42,323 bases of DNA. Origin: an uncultured Chromatiaceae bacterium. Its GTDB lineage: Bacteria; Pseudomonadota; Gammaproteobacteria; Enterobacterales; Alteromonadaceae. This document shows, piece after piece, positions 19,972-28,982 of this stretch. Position 1 is the first letter of the stretch, and the number at the start of each line of letters is the position of its first letter. The translations under genes were made by a program, and so were the position numbers. The notes under the pieces were generated by a model. It had not been told where the DNA came from and ran no database searches. It worked only from the letters and a program-made list of their open reading frames with translations. The stretch is from positions 1 to 42,323 of the forward strand of contig CAMLSF010000011.1 in assembly GCA_946482615.1 (NCBI GenBank), in the 5' to 3' direction.

Positions 19972-20361
19972 ATGGCCAATGAACAAGATACCATGGACGA
20001 ATGGGCAGCAGCTCTGGCTGAAGCGGAAGGCAACAGCGGCGCTTCTGCTGTTGAACTGGATGAACTCAAAGAAGAACCAGCTCAACTGACTGTGGATGAA
20101 AAACGTAAACTTGATACGATTTTAGATATTCCGGTCACCATTTCGATGGAAGTAGGCCGTGCCAAAATCAGTATCCGTAATTTACTGCAATTAAATCAGG
20201 GCTCTGTGGTTGAATTGGAGCGTCTGGCGGGTGAGCCGCTGGATGTGCTGGTCAACGGCACTTTAATCGCCCACGGTGAGGTGGTCGTAGTCAACGATAA
20301 ATTTGGTATTCGTCTGACTGACGTTATTAGCCAGATTGAACGTATTAAGAAGCTGCGCTGA
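19972..20361 (+). CDS. fliN: Flagellar motor switch protein FliN
   Basis: Lower C-ring protein that supports switching and docks FliH. The 129-residue protein has an acidic N-terminal extension and a C-terminal SpoA domain (about 45-125: ILDIPVTISMEVGRAKISI, NQGSVVELERLAGEPLDVLV, HGEVVVVNDKFGIRLTD). Ends with the family's QIERIKKLR. Overlaps fliO by one base (TGATG), a common translational-coupling arrangement. Confidence 0.95.
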   Translation: MANEQDTMDEWAAALAEAEGNSGASAVELDELKEEPAQLTVDEKRKLDTILDIPVTISMEVGRAKISIRNLLQLNQGSVVELERLAGEPLDVLVNGTLIAHGEVVVVNDKFGIRLTDVISQIERIKKLR

Positions 20362-20777
20362 TGCGATTGTTGTTGCCTCTGACTTTACTCGTTTCGCTTC
20401 AGGCTATGGCAGATACTACTGTCGCAGCTGCACCAACAGCACAAGGCAATGGCATGAACGCCATGACCATTATGAATGTGTTTGGCTCGTTGATCATTGT
20501 ATTGGGATTATTGTTTGGTTTGGCCTGGTTGTATAAAAAACTGGCGATCAAACTGCCGGGGTCCAGTCATATAAAAATCATCAGTTCGGTGATGCTGGGG
20601 CCTCGTGAACGTATTCTGGTGATTGAAGTGCAGGGCAAACAAAGAGTGCTGGGCGTGACATCCAATCAGATCACTATGTTATTTGAATTAGACGAACCTC
20701 TGGCTGATGATCCGGCAGCTCCTGACTGGCGCACTCAGTTGCAGGCCTTACTGCAAAAACAAAAGTCGAAATCTTAA
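20361..20777 (+). CDS. fliO: Flagellar biosynthesis protein FliO
   Basis: Membrane scaffold that helps FliP oligomerise during export-gate assembly. The 138-residue protein has a short signal-like hydrophobic N-terminus ending near AMADTTVAA, a main membrane segment (about 38-55, [20 protein letters not shown]) and a cytoplasmic domain with [20 protein letters not shown] and [11 protein letters not shown]. The family is poorly conserved; order between fliN and fliP makes the call safe. Confidence 0.92.
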   Translation: MRLLLPLTLLVSLQAMADTTVAAAPTAQGNGMNAMTIMNVFGSLIIVLGLLFGLAWLYKKLAIKLPGSSHIKIISSVMLGPRERILVIEVQGKQRVLGVTSNQITMLFELDEPLADDPAAPDWRTQLQALLQKQKSKS

Positions 20778-20778
20778 T

Positions 20779-21525
20779 ATGTGGCTATTACTTGCGCTTG
20801 TTTTATTAGTCGTATCCCCTGAGCTGTTGGCACAGCAGGGCGGTTCTTTGTCCGCTTTATCTGTTACTACCAACCCGGACGGTTCGCAGGACTACAGTGT
20901 GACGCTGCAAGTGCTGGCGGTGATGACAGCACTGAGTTTTATTCCGGCTATGGTCATTATGATGACCTGCTTTACCCGTATTATTGTGGTGTTAGCTATT
21001 TTACGTCAGGCCATAGGCTTGCAGTCGTCTCCTTCGAATCAGGTGCTGATTGGTATCACTATTTTTATGACCTTTTTTATTATGGCGCCTGTATTTGATG
21101 AGGTGAATCAAAAAGCCCTGCAGCCTTACCTGGCTGAGCAGATCACCTCGATTCAGGCCTTTGATGAAGCGATAAAGCCGATGAAAGCCTTTATGCTGCA
21201 TCAAACGAGGATGAAAGATTTAGAAACTTTTGCTGAAATAGCGGGTACGCCCAAGGTGGACAATGTTGCTGATTTACCTATTACTGTGGTGATCCCGGCT
21301 TTTGTCACCAGTGAGCTGAAAACCGCCTTTCAGATTGGTTTTATGATATTTATTCCCTTTTTGATCATCGATTTAGTGGTCGCCAGTATTCTGATGGCCA
21401 TGGGTATGATGATGCTGTCTCCTATGATTATTGCCTTGCCCTTTAAACTGATGATGTTTGTGCTGGTGGATGGTTGGTTACTGGTGATGGGCACTTTGGC
21501 CACCAGCTACGGAGTGGGAACATGA
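20779..21525 (+). CDS. fliP: Flagellar export gate protein FliP
   Basis: Core of the FliPQR export-gate channel. I choose the ATG at 20779, two bases after the fliO stop, which gives 248 residues beginning with a cleavable-type signal sequence ([18 protein letters not shown]), a known feature of FliP. Conserved segments include [38 protein letters not shown] and [20 protein letters not shown]. An in-frame start at 20707 would add 24 residues overlapping fliO and bury the signal sequence. The stop overlaps fliQ by 4 bases. Confidence 0.95.
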   Translation: MWLLLALVLLVVSPELLAQQGGSLSALSVTTNPDGSQDYSVTLQVLAVMTALSFIPAMVIMMTCFTRIIVVLAILRQAIGLQSSPSNQVLIGITIFMTFFIMAPVFDEVNQKALQPYLAEQITSIQAFDEAIKPMKAFMLHQTRMKDLETFAEIAGTPKVDNVADLPITVVIPAFVTSELKTAFQIGFMIFIPFLIIDLVVASILMAMGMMMLSPMIIALPFKLMMFVLVDGWLLVMGTLATSYGVGT

Positions 21526-21791
21526 GTCCTGAGGTTTTTGTTGATATTTTAAGTGACGCACTCTGGCTGGTGATCTTAATTGTCTCCATGGCCATTATTC
21601 CGTCGCTTATTGTTGGCCTGATTGTGTCTATCTTTCAGGCTGCAACCTCTATCAACGAACAAACCTTAAGTTTTTTACCCCGTTTAATTGTCACTTTGCT
21701 GGCACTGATGTTTGGTGGCCATTGGTTAACCCAAACCATCATGGACTACACCGAGAAGCTCTATCTGAGCATTCCAACGGTTGTCAGCTGA
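21522..21791 (+). CDS. fliQ: Flagellar export gate protein FliQ
   Basis: Small two-helix membrane protein of the FliPQR export gate. Starting at the ATG at 21522 (ATGA overlap with the fliP stop) it has 89 residues, the family's standard length, beginning [15 protein letters not shown]. Two hydrophobic helices and the intervening [19 protein letters not shown] loop are diagnostic. An upstream in-frame ATG at 21474 lies inside fliP and is disfavoured. Confidence 0.95.
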   Translation: MSPEVFVDILSDALWLVILIVSMAIIPSLIVGLIVSIFQAATSINEQTLSFLPRLIVTLLALMFGGHWLTQTIMDYTEKLYLSIPTVVS

Positions 21792-22564
21792 TGGAATTCC
21801 CACTGCAGCAATTACTTCAGGTTATTGCTGACTTTATGCTGCCTTTTACCCGCGTCTCCGCCATGATGTTTATTATGGTGGCTTTTGGCGCCAAAAATAT
21901 TCCAACCCGGGTTAAAGCCGCCTTTTGTGCTGCATTTATTGTGATGATTATGCCCGTGGTGCCACCTGTGAAAGATGTCAATCTGATGTCGCTGAATCTG
22001 GTGGTGCAAGTGATCCAACAAATTGTTATTGGTTTGGCGATAGGTTTTATCTCGCAAATTTTTGTGCAGGCTTTTGTCACCGCAGGTCAAATTCTGGCGA
22101 CTCAGACAGGTTTAGGTTTTGCCGCTATGGCTGATCCGGCCAACGGTGTGTCTGTGCCGGCTATAGGGCAGTTTTACCTGATTTTAGCCACCTTGCTGTT
22201 TCTGGTGTACGACGGCCATCTGATTATGTTTCAGATGGTGGTGTTCAGTTTTGAATCTTTGCCTATTAACGGTCAGTGGATGGATGTGAATAAATACTGG
22301 CAGGTGGCTGAATTTGGAGGCTGGATAATTGCGACAGCGCTCGCTATTACGCTGGCGCCTGTGACTGCTATGCTGGTAGTGAACATTGCCTTTGGTGTTT
22401 TAACCCGTACTGCACCGCAGTTAAACATATTCTCTATAGGTATGCCGATCAGTATGTTGGCCGGGTTACTTATTATGTGGCTGACGATGGACACTTTCCT
22501 GTTTCATTTTAATCTGAACTGGCAGCATGGTATTGAATACACCTGCAAGTTAATAGGCTGTTAG
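21791..22564 (+). CDS. fliR: Flagellar export gate protein FliR
   Basis: Integral membrane subunit that completes the FliPQR gate. From the ATG at 21791 (one-base TGATG overlap with fliQ) it has 257 residues with about six hydrophobic segments. Motifs typical of FliR include PFTRVSAMMFIMVAFGAKNI and QIFVQAFVTAGQILATQTGL. An in-frame ATG at 21722 lies inside fliQ and is not used in my model. Confidence 0.94.
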   Translation: MEFPLQQLLQVIADFMLPFTRVSAMMFIMVAFGAKNIPTRVKAAFCAAFIVMIMPVVPPVKDVNLMSLNLVVQVIQQIVIGLAIGFISQIFVQAFVTAGQILATQTGLGFAAMADPANGVSVPAIGQFYLILATLLFLVYDGHLIMFQMVVFSFESLPINGQWMDVNKYWQVAEFGGWIIATALAITLAPVTAMLVVNIAFGVLTRTAPQLNIFSIGMPISMLAGLLIMWLTMDTFLFHFNLNWQHGIEYTCKLIGC

Positions 22565-22573
22565 GAGTAGCTG

Positions 22574-23701
22574 ATGGCAAGCTCAGGCCAGGAAAAAACC
22601 GAAGAACCCACCAGTAAAAAGCTCGAAGACACCCGAAAAAAAGGTCAGGTGGCGCGTTCGCGCGATTTGGCGACTTTTGCTGTGTTGGTGGGCAGCAGCG
22701 CGGGCATTCTTATTTTCGGCAAAGAGATCGCAGGTTCTGTGCTGGAAGTTTGTCGTCGTTTGTTGTCGCTGGATGAAAAAGATATTTTTAATCCCTATTC
22801 GATGTTCTCTGTCTGGGAGGATGCCTTATTTGAATTATTCCCCGGCTTACTGAAGTTTTTCCTGCTGATTCTGGTCGCTGCTTATGTCGGTAGTGTATTA
22901 ATAGGCGGATATAACTTCACCTGGCAGGCTGTAGGTTTTAAGTGGAGTAAATTGAGTCCGCTGGCTGGTATCAAACGTATGTTTGGTTTGCAGGCTATGG
23001 TGGAACTGATTAAAAGTATTGCCAAAGTACTGGTGATAGGGGGGCTCACTTTTGCGCTCCTGTCCACCTTCTTTGATGACATTATGGCCTTGTCGCTGAT
23101 GACGAATCCGGAGGATATTTTTGCGTCAGCCGAAATTCTGGCCTGGACCTTTTTTGGTATTTGTTTCAGCGTTATTGTCATAGCCGCTATAGATGCGCCT
23201 TATCAGATGTGGAAGCATCACAAAGAATTAAAAATGACTTTGCAGGAAGTGAAAGATGAATACAAAAACTCTGAGGGTGATCCCAGGGTAAAAGGCCGTA
23301 TTCGTAGCTTACAGTATCAGGCTGCCCGCCGTCGTATGATAGCTGCAGTGCCTACAGCAGATGTGGTTGTCACCAACCCGACTCACTTTGCTGTGGCGCT
23401 GAAATACGATCAGGCGAAATTCAGAGCACCAGTGGTGGTGGCTAAAGGAGCGGATGAAGTTGCACTTTATATCCGGCGTTTAGCTGAAGAAAATAAGGTG
23501 CCGGTGCTGGAGTCCCCGGCTTTAGCCCGTTCTATTTTTTATACCACTGAGCTGGATCATCCTATCCCGGAACAGTTATTTGCGGCTGTTGCTCAGGTTC
23601 TGGCTTATGTGTATCAATTGAATATGTACAAAAAAGGCAAAGGAAAACGCCCGAAAAATCTGGCAAAAGAGCTGCCTATTCCTGAAGATTTCCGCCATTA
23701 A
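22574..23701 (+). CDS. flhB: Flagellar export switch protein FlhB
   Basis: Export-apparatus protein that switches substrate specificity from rod/hook to filament. The 375-residue protein has four membrane segments in its first half, the linker EVKDEYKNSEGDPRVKGRIR and a cytoplasmic autocleavage domain with NPTH at residues 268-271 (one residue from the enterobacterial position as I recall it). The C-terminal tail is basic. It closes the fliK-flhB run; its stop codon is embedded in a hairpin repeat (23701-23750). Confidence 0.96.
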   Translation: MASSGQEKTEEPTSKKLEDTRKKGQVARSRDLATFAVLVGSSAGILIFGKEIAGSVLEVCRRLLSLDEKDIFNPYSMFSVWEDALFELFPGLLKFFLLILVAAYVGSVLIGGYNFTWQAVGFKWSKLSPLAGIKRMFGLQAMVELIKSIAKVLVIGGLTFALLSTFFDDIMALSLMTNPEDIFASAEILAWTFFGICFSVIVIAAIDAPYQMWKHHKELKMTLQEVKDEYKNSEGDPRVKGRIRSLQYQAARRRMIAAVPTADVVVTNPTHFAVALKYDQAKFRAPVVVAKGADEVALYIRRLAEENKVPVLESPALARSIFYTTELDHPIPEQLFAAVAQVLAYVYQLNMYKKGKGKRPKNLAKELPIPEDFRH

Positions 23702-23750
23702 AATGGGGTCAGATCACATTATTAAATGCTAATGTGATCTGCCACCATTT
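23701..23750. terminator. GGGGTCAGATCAC-family hairpin between flhB and flhA
   Basis: Left arm 23701-23720 and right arm 23731-23750 pair along 20 bases with two mismatches and a 10-base loop, followed by TTAT. It starts at the last base of the flhB stop codon. The outer part AAATGGGGTCAGATCAC is the same as in the hairpin at 40761-40794. It would separate the fliK-flhB transcript from flhA-flhF-flhG-fliA. Confidence 0.75.
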
Positions 23751-23753
23751 TTA

Positions 23754-23769
23754 TGGAACGGTTTTTGTA
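23754..23769 (+). promoter_or_regulatory. Candidate sigma-54-type promoter of flhA
   Basis: TGGAACGGTTTTTGTA has GG at 23755-23756, 10 bases, then GT in place of GC; it matches TGGCACG-N4-TTGCW at 10 of 12 specified positions. It lies just after the hairpin at 23701-23750 and 38 bases before the flhA ATG. A separate promoter here is expected because that hairpin would stop read-through. In Vibrio the flhA operon is sigma-54 dependent. Confidence 0.5.
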
Positions 23770-23806
23770 TAACAGCCTGCAGCGTCAGTAATTTGTCAGG
23801 CCCGTT

Positions 23807-25912
23807 ATGTCGATGACTCAAATGTTTTCCCGCGTGAATCCCGAAGTTTGGTCTTATGCCAAAGGTGTTGGCACTCCGTTAATGATCCTGGCAGCTCTTG
23901 CCATGGTGGTATTACCTTTACCCCCTTTGATGCTGGATATTTTGTTTACCTTCAATATCACGCTTGGACTGGTGGTATTGCTGATCACTATCTACACCAG
24001 AAAACCTCTTGATTTTGCTATTTTCCCCAGCGTGATTCTGGTGGCCACTATTTTGCGTTTAACCCTGAACATCGCCAGTACCAGGGTGATTTTACTGGAA
24101 GGCCATAATGGTCCTGATGCGGCAGGTAAAGTGGTGGAGGCCTTTGGTGAGGTAGTGATAGGCGGTAACTACGCTGTAGGTTTAGTGGTCTTTATCATCC
24201 TTGTAATTATCAATATGATGGTTGTCACCTCAGGTGCTGCCCGTATTTCTGAAGTGACGGCACGTTTTACCCTGGACGCTATGCCGGGTAAACAAATGGC
24301 AATCGATGCTGATTTAAATGCCGGTTTTATTGATGCCGAAGAAGCCCGTCGTCGCCGCGAAGAAATTGGTGAAGAAGCCGATTTCTATGGTTCGATGGAC
24401 GGTGCGAACAAATTCGTCAAAGGCGACGCCATGGCCGGTATCGTCATTATGGTGATCAATATCATCGGTGGTTTGGTCATTGGTGTATTGCAGCATGATT
24501 TGCCTTTTATGGAAGCGGTAGAAATTTATACCTTACTGACCATAGGTGATGGTCTGGTGGCTCAGATCCCAGGCCTGCTGTTGTCTGTAGGTACCGCCAT
24601 TATTGTCACCCGACAAAACAAAGAAGGTGATTTTGGCACCCAGATGGCCGGTCAGTTCAGTAACGTGAAAGTACTGGTTATAGCTACAGCTATTCTGGTC
24701 ATTATGGGCATAGTGCCGGGCATGCCTCATATCGCCTTCTTAAGTCTGGCCGCCATAGTAGGTGGTGCGGCTTATTATTTGTACCGGGTAGAAAATCCAA
24801 CAGCTGAAAAAGCTGCTGCTATTAAAAAGGCCGAACTGACTACTCCTGTTGAAATGGCCCCTGTCAAAGAGATTGGTTGGGACGATGTACAGCCAGTCGA
24901 TACTATAGGTCTGGAAGTCGGCTATCGCCTGATCCCTCTGGTCGACAAAGCTCAGGGCGGTGAACTACTGACCCGCATTAAAGGTGTGCGTAAAAAATTA
25001 TCTCAGGAGCTGGGGTTTCTTATTCCGGCAGTGCACATTCGTGACAATCTGGATTTAGAGCCGAACACGTACCGTGTCACTATGATGGGCGTGACGACCG
25101 GGGAGTCAGAACTTCGGCACGATAACGAGCTGGCGATTAACCCAGGTCAGGTGTTTGGCACAGTCAAAGGCATAGCCACTAAAGATCCGGCTTTTGGCTT
25201 AGAGGCGGTGTGGATAGCAAAGAGCCAGCGTGAACATGCCCAGACTTTAGGCTACACAGTAGTAGACGCTGCTACTGTGGTTGCCACTCATTTAAGTCAG
25301 ATTTTAACCAGCAATGCGGCACAGCTGCTTGGGCATGAAGAAGTGCAGAACTTGCTGGACATGCTGGCAAAATCTTCCCCTAAACTGGTGGATGCGTTAG
25401 TGCCTGATACTCTGCCTCTGACTGTGGTGGTGAAAGTACTGCAAAACCTGCTGCATGAAGGGGTTCCTATCCGCGATATGCGTACCATAGTGCAAACCCT
25501 GGTCGACTATGGCTCGAAGAGTCAGGATGTCGACGTATTGACTGCCTCTTGCCGTGTGGCGTTAAAACGCCTGATTATTCAGGAAGTGGTGGGCAGTGCT
25601 CCGGAAGTACCAGTCATTACTTTTGCGCCTGACTTAGAACAAATGTTACACCAGTCGATGCAGTCGGCAGGCAATGACGGCGCAGGTATAGAACCTGGCT
25701 TAGCTGAGCGTATCCAGCAGTCTCTCGCCAGTGCCAGTCAGAACCAGGAATTAGCCGGTGAACCTGCTGTTTTATTGACATCCGGTATTCTGCGATCAGT
25801 TATGGCACGATTCGTGAAATATAGTATTCCAGGATTACGGGTTTTGTCCTACCAAGAGATCCCTGACAACAAACAAATCCGTATTGTCAGTGTGGTAGGC
25901 CAGTCGAATTAG
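23807..25912 (+). CDS. flhA: Flagellar export gate protein FlhA
   Basis: Largest export-gate component, with a membrane channel and a nonameric cytoplasmic ring that receives substrates and chaperones. The 701-residue protein has about eight membrane segments in its first 330 residues. The FHIPEP-family signature is present (ATILRLTLNIASTRVIL; RISEVTARFTLDAMPGKQMA; the conserved charged loop ARRRREEIGEEADFYGSMDG). The cytoplasmic domain fills residues 350-700. A second ATG two codons on (MTQMFSR) is an alternative start with no functional consequence. The ribosome site is weak. Separated from flhF by 10 bases. Confidence 0.96.
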   Translation: MSMTQMFSRVNPEVWSYAKGVGTPLMILAALAMVVLPLPPLMLDILFTFNITLGLVVLLITIYTRKPLDFAIFPSVILVATILRLTLNIASTRVILLEGHNGPDAAGKVVEAFGEVVIGGNYAVGLVVFIILVIINMMVVTSGAARISEVTARFTLDAMPGKQMAIDADLNAGFIDAEEARRRREEIGEEADFYGSMDGANKFVKGDAMAGIVIMVINIIGGLVIGVLQHDLPFMEAVEIYTLLTIGDGLVAQIPGLLLSVGTAIIVTRQNKEGDFGTQMAGQFSNVKVLVIATAILVIMGIVPGMPHIAFLSLAAIVGGAAYYLYRVENPTAEKAAAIKKAELTTPVEMAPVKEIGWDDVQPVDTIGLEVGYRLIPLVDKAQGGELLTRIKGVRKKLSQELGFLIPAVHIRDNLDLEPNTYRVTMMGVTTGESELRHDNELAINPGQVFGTVKGIATKDPAFGLEAVWIAKSQREHAQTLGYTVVDAATVVATHLSQILTSNAAQLLGHEEVQNLLDMLAKSSPKLVDALVPDTLPLTVVVKVLQNLLHEGVPIRDMRTIVQTLVDYGSKSQDVDVLTASCRVALKRLIIQEVVGSAPEVPVITFAPDLEQMLHQSMQSAGNDGAGIEPGLAERIQQSLASASQNQELAGEPAVLLTSGILRSVMARFVKYSIPGLRVLSYQEIPDNKQIRIVSVVGQSN

Positions 25913-25922
25913 GAGTTAAGCT

Positions 25923-27341
25923 ATGAAAATCAAACGCTTTGTTGCCAAAGATATGCGTACCGCTCTGACTGAAGTCAAAGAGTTTTTAGGCCCTGATGCC
26001 ATTATTCTGTCGAATAAAAAAGTGGCGGGTGGCGTTGAAATTGTAGCTGCGATAGACCCGGAAGCCGCACCAGCTCTGGCTCGGACTGAAACTGCTTCCC
26101 CGGCTCAACCTGCAGTACAGCCAGCAGTCGGCAGTCGTTTGAATATCAAAGTCGATGATGAACCAGAGCAAGCACCGGCTGATTCTCTGCAAGCCTTGTT
26201 AGCCCGTCAGATCAGTAAACAACCCGCAGCTGCTCAGGCTGTCTCTGCCAATAAAATGGCGGCGGCAAAAACGGCTGCAGCAACCAATGCTTTATTTTCG
26301 GTTGCAAATTCAACACCTTCGGATAATGAACGTCAATCTTCCGGCACTGCCGCTGTTAATTTGAGCGAACTGACCCGTTATCAGGAGCAGCAGGCTAAGC
26401 TGATGCAAAAACAGTTTGATGCAATGCGCAGCGAAATGTCATCGATGAAACAACTGTTGCAACACCAGGTCTCAGGTTTAATGTGGCAGGATTTGGCGCG
26501 TCGTGAGCCTGTGCGGGCCCTGGTGATTGAAAAGCTGCTGGAGTTGGGATTATCCGAGCCTGTAGCCGATCAAATCGCCTGCTTTATGCCTGAGGACATC
26601 AGTGATTCCGAAGCCTGGGACAGCGCATTAGAGTTATTAACAGGCCAGTTAATTACGACCAATGACGATATTATGCGTCGTGGAGGCGTCGTGGCTCTGG
26701 TCGGTCCTACAGGAGTGGGCAAAACCACTACTGTGGCTAAACTTGCGGCTCAGTTTGCCAAACGTCATGGTGCGGATCAGGTGGCTTTAATTACCACAGA
26801 TTCGTTCCGCATTGGTGCGTACGAGCAGTTAGCCACCTTTGGTCGCATCATTGGTTGTCCGGTAAAACAAGTCAAAGACAGCGAAGAGTTAGCAACACTG
26901 TTAAATCAGTTACAACAACGTAAATTAATTCTGATTGACACCGCGGGTATGAGTCAGCGCGACGTGCGCCTTGCTGAAAAACTTGCGTCTTTGGTGCATA
27001 ATTCGCGTGTCAAAATAAAAAGTTATCTGGTATTGTCTGCAACATCCCAAGCCCGCGTGATGCAGGAAACCGTTGAACATTTCAAACGTATTCCATTAGC
27101 GGGTTGTATTTTCACCAAACTTGATGAATGCTTAAGTTTGGGAGAAATCATTAACGTGGCAATACAAAATGCGTTGCCGGTCAGTTATTTGACCCAGGGC
27201 CAACGGGTTCCTGAGGACATCGAAATGGCTGATGCGAAAACAATGGTTGCCAAGGCAGAGCAGTTACGGATCTCTAACAGTAGTACGGGTTATCAGTGGT
27301 ATTCAGATACGACGGCCCGGGTGGAAGGAACCTATGCATAA
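25923..27341 (+). CDS. flhF: Polar flagellar placement GTPase FlhF
   Basis: SRP-type GTPase that recruits early flagellar parts to the cell pole. The 472-residue protein begins with the conserved MKIKRFVAKDMRTALTEVK. A low-complexity Ala/Gln/Pro-rich B region runs to about residue 150, then N and G domains follow. G1 is GPTGVGKT (261-268), followed by the TDSFRIGAYEQL segment, DTAGMSQRD and TKLDECLSLG. All GTPase motifs are intact. Its end overlaps the start of flhG by 8 bases. Confidence 0.95.
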   Translation: MKIKRFVAKDMRTALTEVKEFLGPDAIILSNKKVAGGVEIVAAIDPEAAPALARTETASPAQPAVQPAVGSRLNIKVDDEPEQAPADSLQALLARQISKQPAAAQAVSANKMAAAKTAAATNALFSVANSTPSDNERQSSGTAAVNLSELTRYQEQQAKLMQKQFDAMRSEMSSMKQLLQHQVSGLMWQDLARREPVRALVIEKLLELGLSEPVADQIACFMPEDISDSEAWDSALELLTGQLITTNDDIMRRGGVVALVGPTGVGKTTTVAKLAAQFAKRHGADQVALITTDSFRIGAYEQLATFGRIIGCPVKQVKDSEELATLLNQLQQRKLILIDTAGMSQRDVRLAEKLASLVHNSRVKIKSYLVLSATSQARVMQETVEHFKRIPLAGCIFTKLDECLSLGEIINVAIQNALPVSYLTQGQRVPEDIEMADAKTMVAKAEQLRISNSSTGYQWYSDTTARVEGTYA

Positions 27342-28224
27342 TCTTCCGATGAATGATGATCAAGCCAGTGGCCTGAGAAGAATGAAGCAACAACAGCAAC
27401 AACAGATAGTAAAAGTCATAGCAGTGACTGGTGGTAAAGGGGGCGTCGGGAAAACCAACGTGACGCTGAACCTTGCCATGTCCATGGCTCAGCTTGGCAA
27501 AAAAGTACTGGTGCTGGACGCTGACCTGGGGTTGGCGAACTGTGACGTGATGCTGGGGCTTCGTGTACAGAGAAATTTATTTCATGTGTTGTCCGGCGAA
27601 GCTGAACTGGACGATATTCTGATTGATGGCCCTTTTGGCATCAAAATTGTACCGGCAACCTCGGGCACTCAATCGATGACCGAGTTAAAACCTGTGGAAC
27701 ATGCTGGTCTTATCCGGGCATTCAGTGAAATGCGCACCCGTTTTGATATTTTGCTGGTGGATACAGCCGCCGGTATTTCTGACATGGTGTTAAGTTTTTC
27801 CCGCGCTTCACAAGATGTTCTGGTGGTGGTCTGTGACGAACCATCCTCTATCACGGATGCTTACGCTTTGATGAAGATTTTAAGCCGTGAACACGGTGTG
27901 CAACGCTTTAAGATTGTCGCCAACATGGTGCGCTCTTTAAAAGAAGGGCAAGAGCTCTTTGCGAAGTTAAGCCGGGTTACAGACAGATTTTTGGATGTGA
28001 GCCTGGAGTTAGTTGCCACTATTCCCTTTGATGAAAACGTCAGAAAAGCAGCACGTAAGCAAAAAGCTTTTGTTGATGCTTTTCCAAAAACTCCGGCCTC
28101 TCTGGCGATCCGGACTCTGGCTACCCGTGCGATACAGTGGCCAGTACCTCCTGTTGCCTCAGGGCATCTGGAATTTTTTCTGGAACAATTGGTACACCAA
28201 CCTGAAGCGAGAGGTCTGGTTTGA
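27334..28224 (+). CDS. flhG: Flagellar number regulator FlhG (FleN, MinD-like ATPase)
   Basis: MinD/ParA-type ATPase that limits polar flagellum number, by binding FlhF and FlrA. I choose the ATG at 27334, inside the end of flhF, preceded by AGGAA at 5 bases; that gives 296 residues starting MHNLPMNDDQ. The N-terminus then contains DQASGLR (residues 9-15), the DQAxxLR motif known to stimulate FlhF GTPase activity, so this start preserves function. The deviant Walker A KGGVGKT is at 35-41, and VLDADLGLANCDVMLGL follows. A C-terminal amphipathic helix for membrane contact is plausible but not obvious. Overlaps fliA by 4 bases. Confidence 0.94.
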   Translation: MHNLPMNDDQASGLRRMKQQQQQQIVKVIAVTGGKGGVGKTNVTLNLAMSMAQLGKKVLVLDADLGLANCDVMLGLRVQRNLFHVLSGEAELDDILIDGPFGIKIVPATSGTQSMTELKPVEHAGLIRAFSEMRTRFDILLVDTAAGISDMVLSFSRASQDVLVVVCDEPSSITDAYALMKILSREHGVQRFKIVANMVRSLKEGQELFAKLSRVTDRFLDVSLELVATIPFDENVRKAARKQKAFVDAFPKTPASLAIRTLATRAIQWPVPPVASGHLEFFLEQLVHQPEARGLV

Positions 28225-28940
28225 ATAGCAAACTTGCGGCCTACGGCGCCGCTGATCATCTGACACTTATGGTTGAACGGCATGCACCTTTGGTGAAACG
28301 TATTGCCTACCATCTGTTAGCCCGCTTACCGGCCAGTGTGTTAGTGGACGACTTAATTCAGTCCGGCATGATAGGTCTGATTGAAGCGGCGAAAAACTTT
28401 GATGGCAGTAAAGGCGCCAGCTTTGAGACTTTTGCCGGTATTCGTATCCGTGGTTCTATGCTTGATGAAATCCGCCGCGGTGACTGGACGCCGCGCTCTG
28501 TTCACCGCAATTCCCGTATGATAGCAGAAGCTATTGCCGAGCTTGAATCTGAACTGGGTCGTGATGTAAAAGATAGTGAAGTTGCTGAAAAACTTGATAT
28601 ATCTTTAGATGAGTATCATCATATGCTCAGCGACGCCAGCAGTGGTCGCATTATAGGTATCGAAGATCTGGGCATCTCTGATGATGTGTTAGTCACGGCA
28701 AATGACAAAGATGATGATCATTTGTACGAACAACAGGCAACTGATGCATTTCAACAAGCGTTGATAAAAAATATCAGTAGCTTACCGGAACGAGAAGCTA
28801 TAGTGTTGTCGCTGTATTATAATGACGAACTAAATTTGAAAGAGATTGGTGCTGTGCTGGATGTCAGCGAGTCCAGGGTCAGTCAGATTCATAGTCAGGC
28901 GCTGGTGCGCTTGCGTTCCAGGATGCAGGATTGGTTGTAA
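28221..28940 (+). CDS. fliA: Flagellar sigma factor FliA (sigma-28)
   Basis: Sigma factor for late flagellar and chemotaxis genes. The 239-residue protein starts with TTG (AGAGG 7 bases upstream) in a TTGA overlap with flhG; the first in-frame ATG, 16 codons on, would cut into the N-terminal segment normally present in FliA. Region 2 (VDDLIQSGMIGLIEAAKNFD; FETFAGIRIRGSMLDEIRRG), region 3 and region 4 (LPEREAIVLSLYYNDELNLK; LDVSESRVSQIHSQALVRLR) are all clear. No anti-sigma flgM is in the window. A 42-base gap separates it from cheY. Confidence 0.95.
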   Translation: MNSKLAAYGAADHLTLMVERHAPLVKRIAYHLLARLPASVLVDDLIQSGMIGLIEAAKNFDGSKGASFETFAGIRIRGSMLDEIRRGDWTPRSVHRNSRMIAEAIAELESELGRDVKDSEVAEKLDISLDEYHHMLSDASSGRIIGIEDLGISDDVLVTANDKDDDHLYEQQATDAFQQALIKNISSLPEREAIVLSLYYNDELNLKEIGAVLDVSESRVSQIHSQALVRLRSRMQDWL

Positions 28941-28982
28941 TAGTTTGAGGTAGTCCAGCTTGGGCTCTCACCGGAGGGGATT

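Noticed and set aside
20707..20778. Upstream extension of FliP by 24 residues
   Set aside because: It lies in the fliO coding region and would place residues ahead of the signal peptide.
21812..22090. Two overlapping minus-strand open frames opposite fliR
   Set aside because: Shadow frames of a hydrophobic membrane-protein gene, His/Asn-rich translation and no support from context.
14419..25912. A non-flagellar (virulence) type III secretion system
   Set aside because: FliI, FliP, FliQ, FliR, FlhB and FlhA lie with fliE-fliN, FlhF/FlhG, FliA and che genes; no secretin or needle genes are present.
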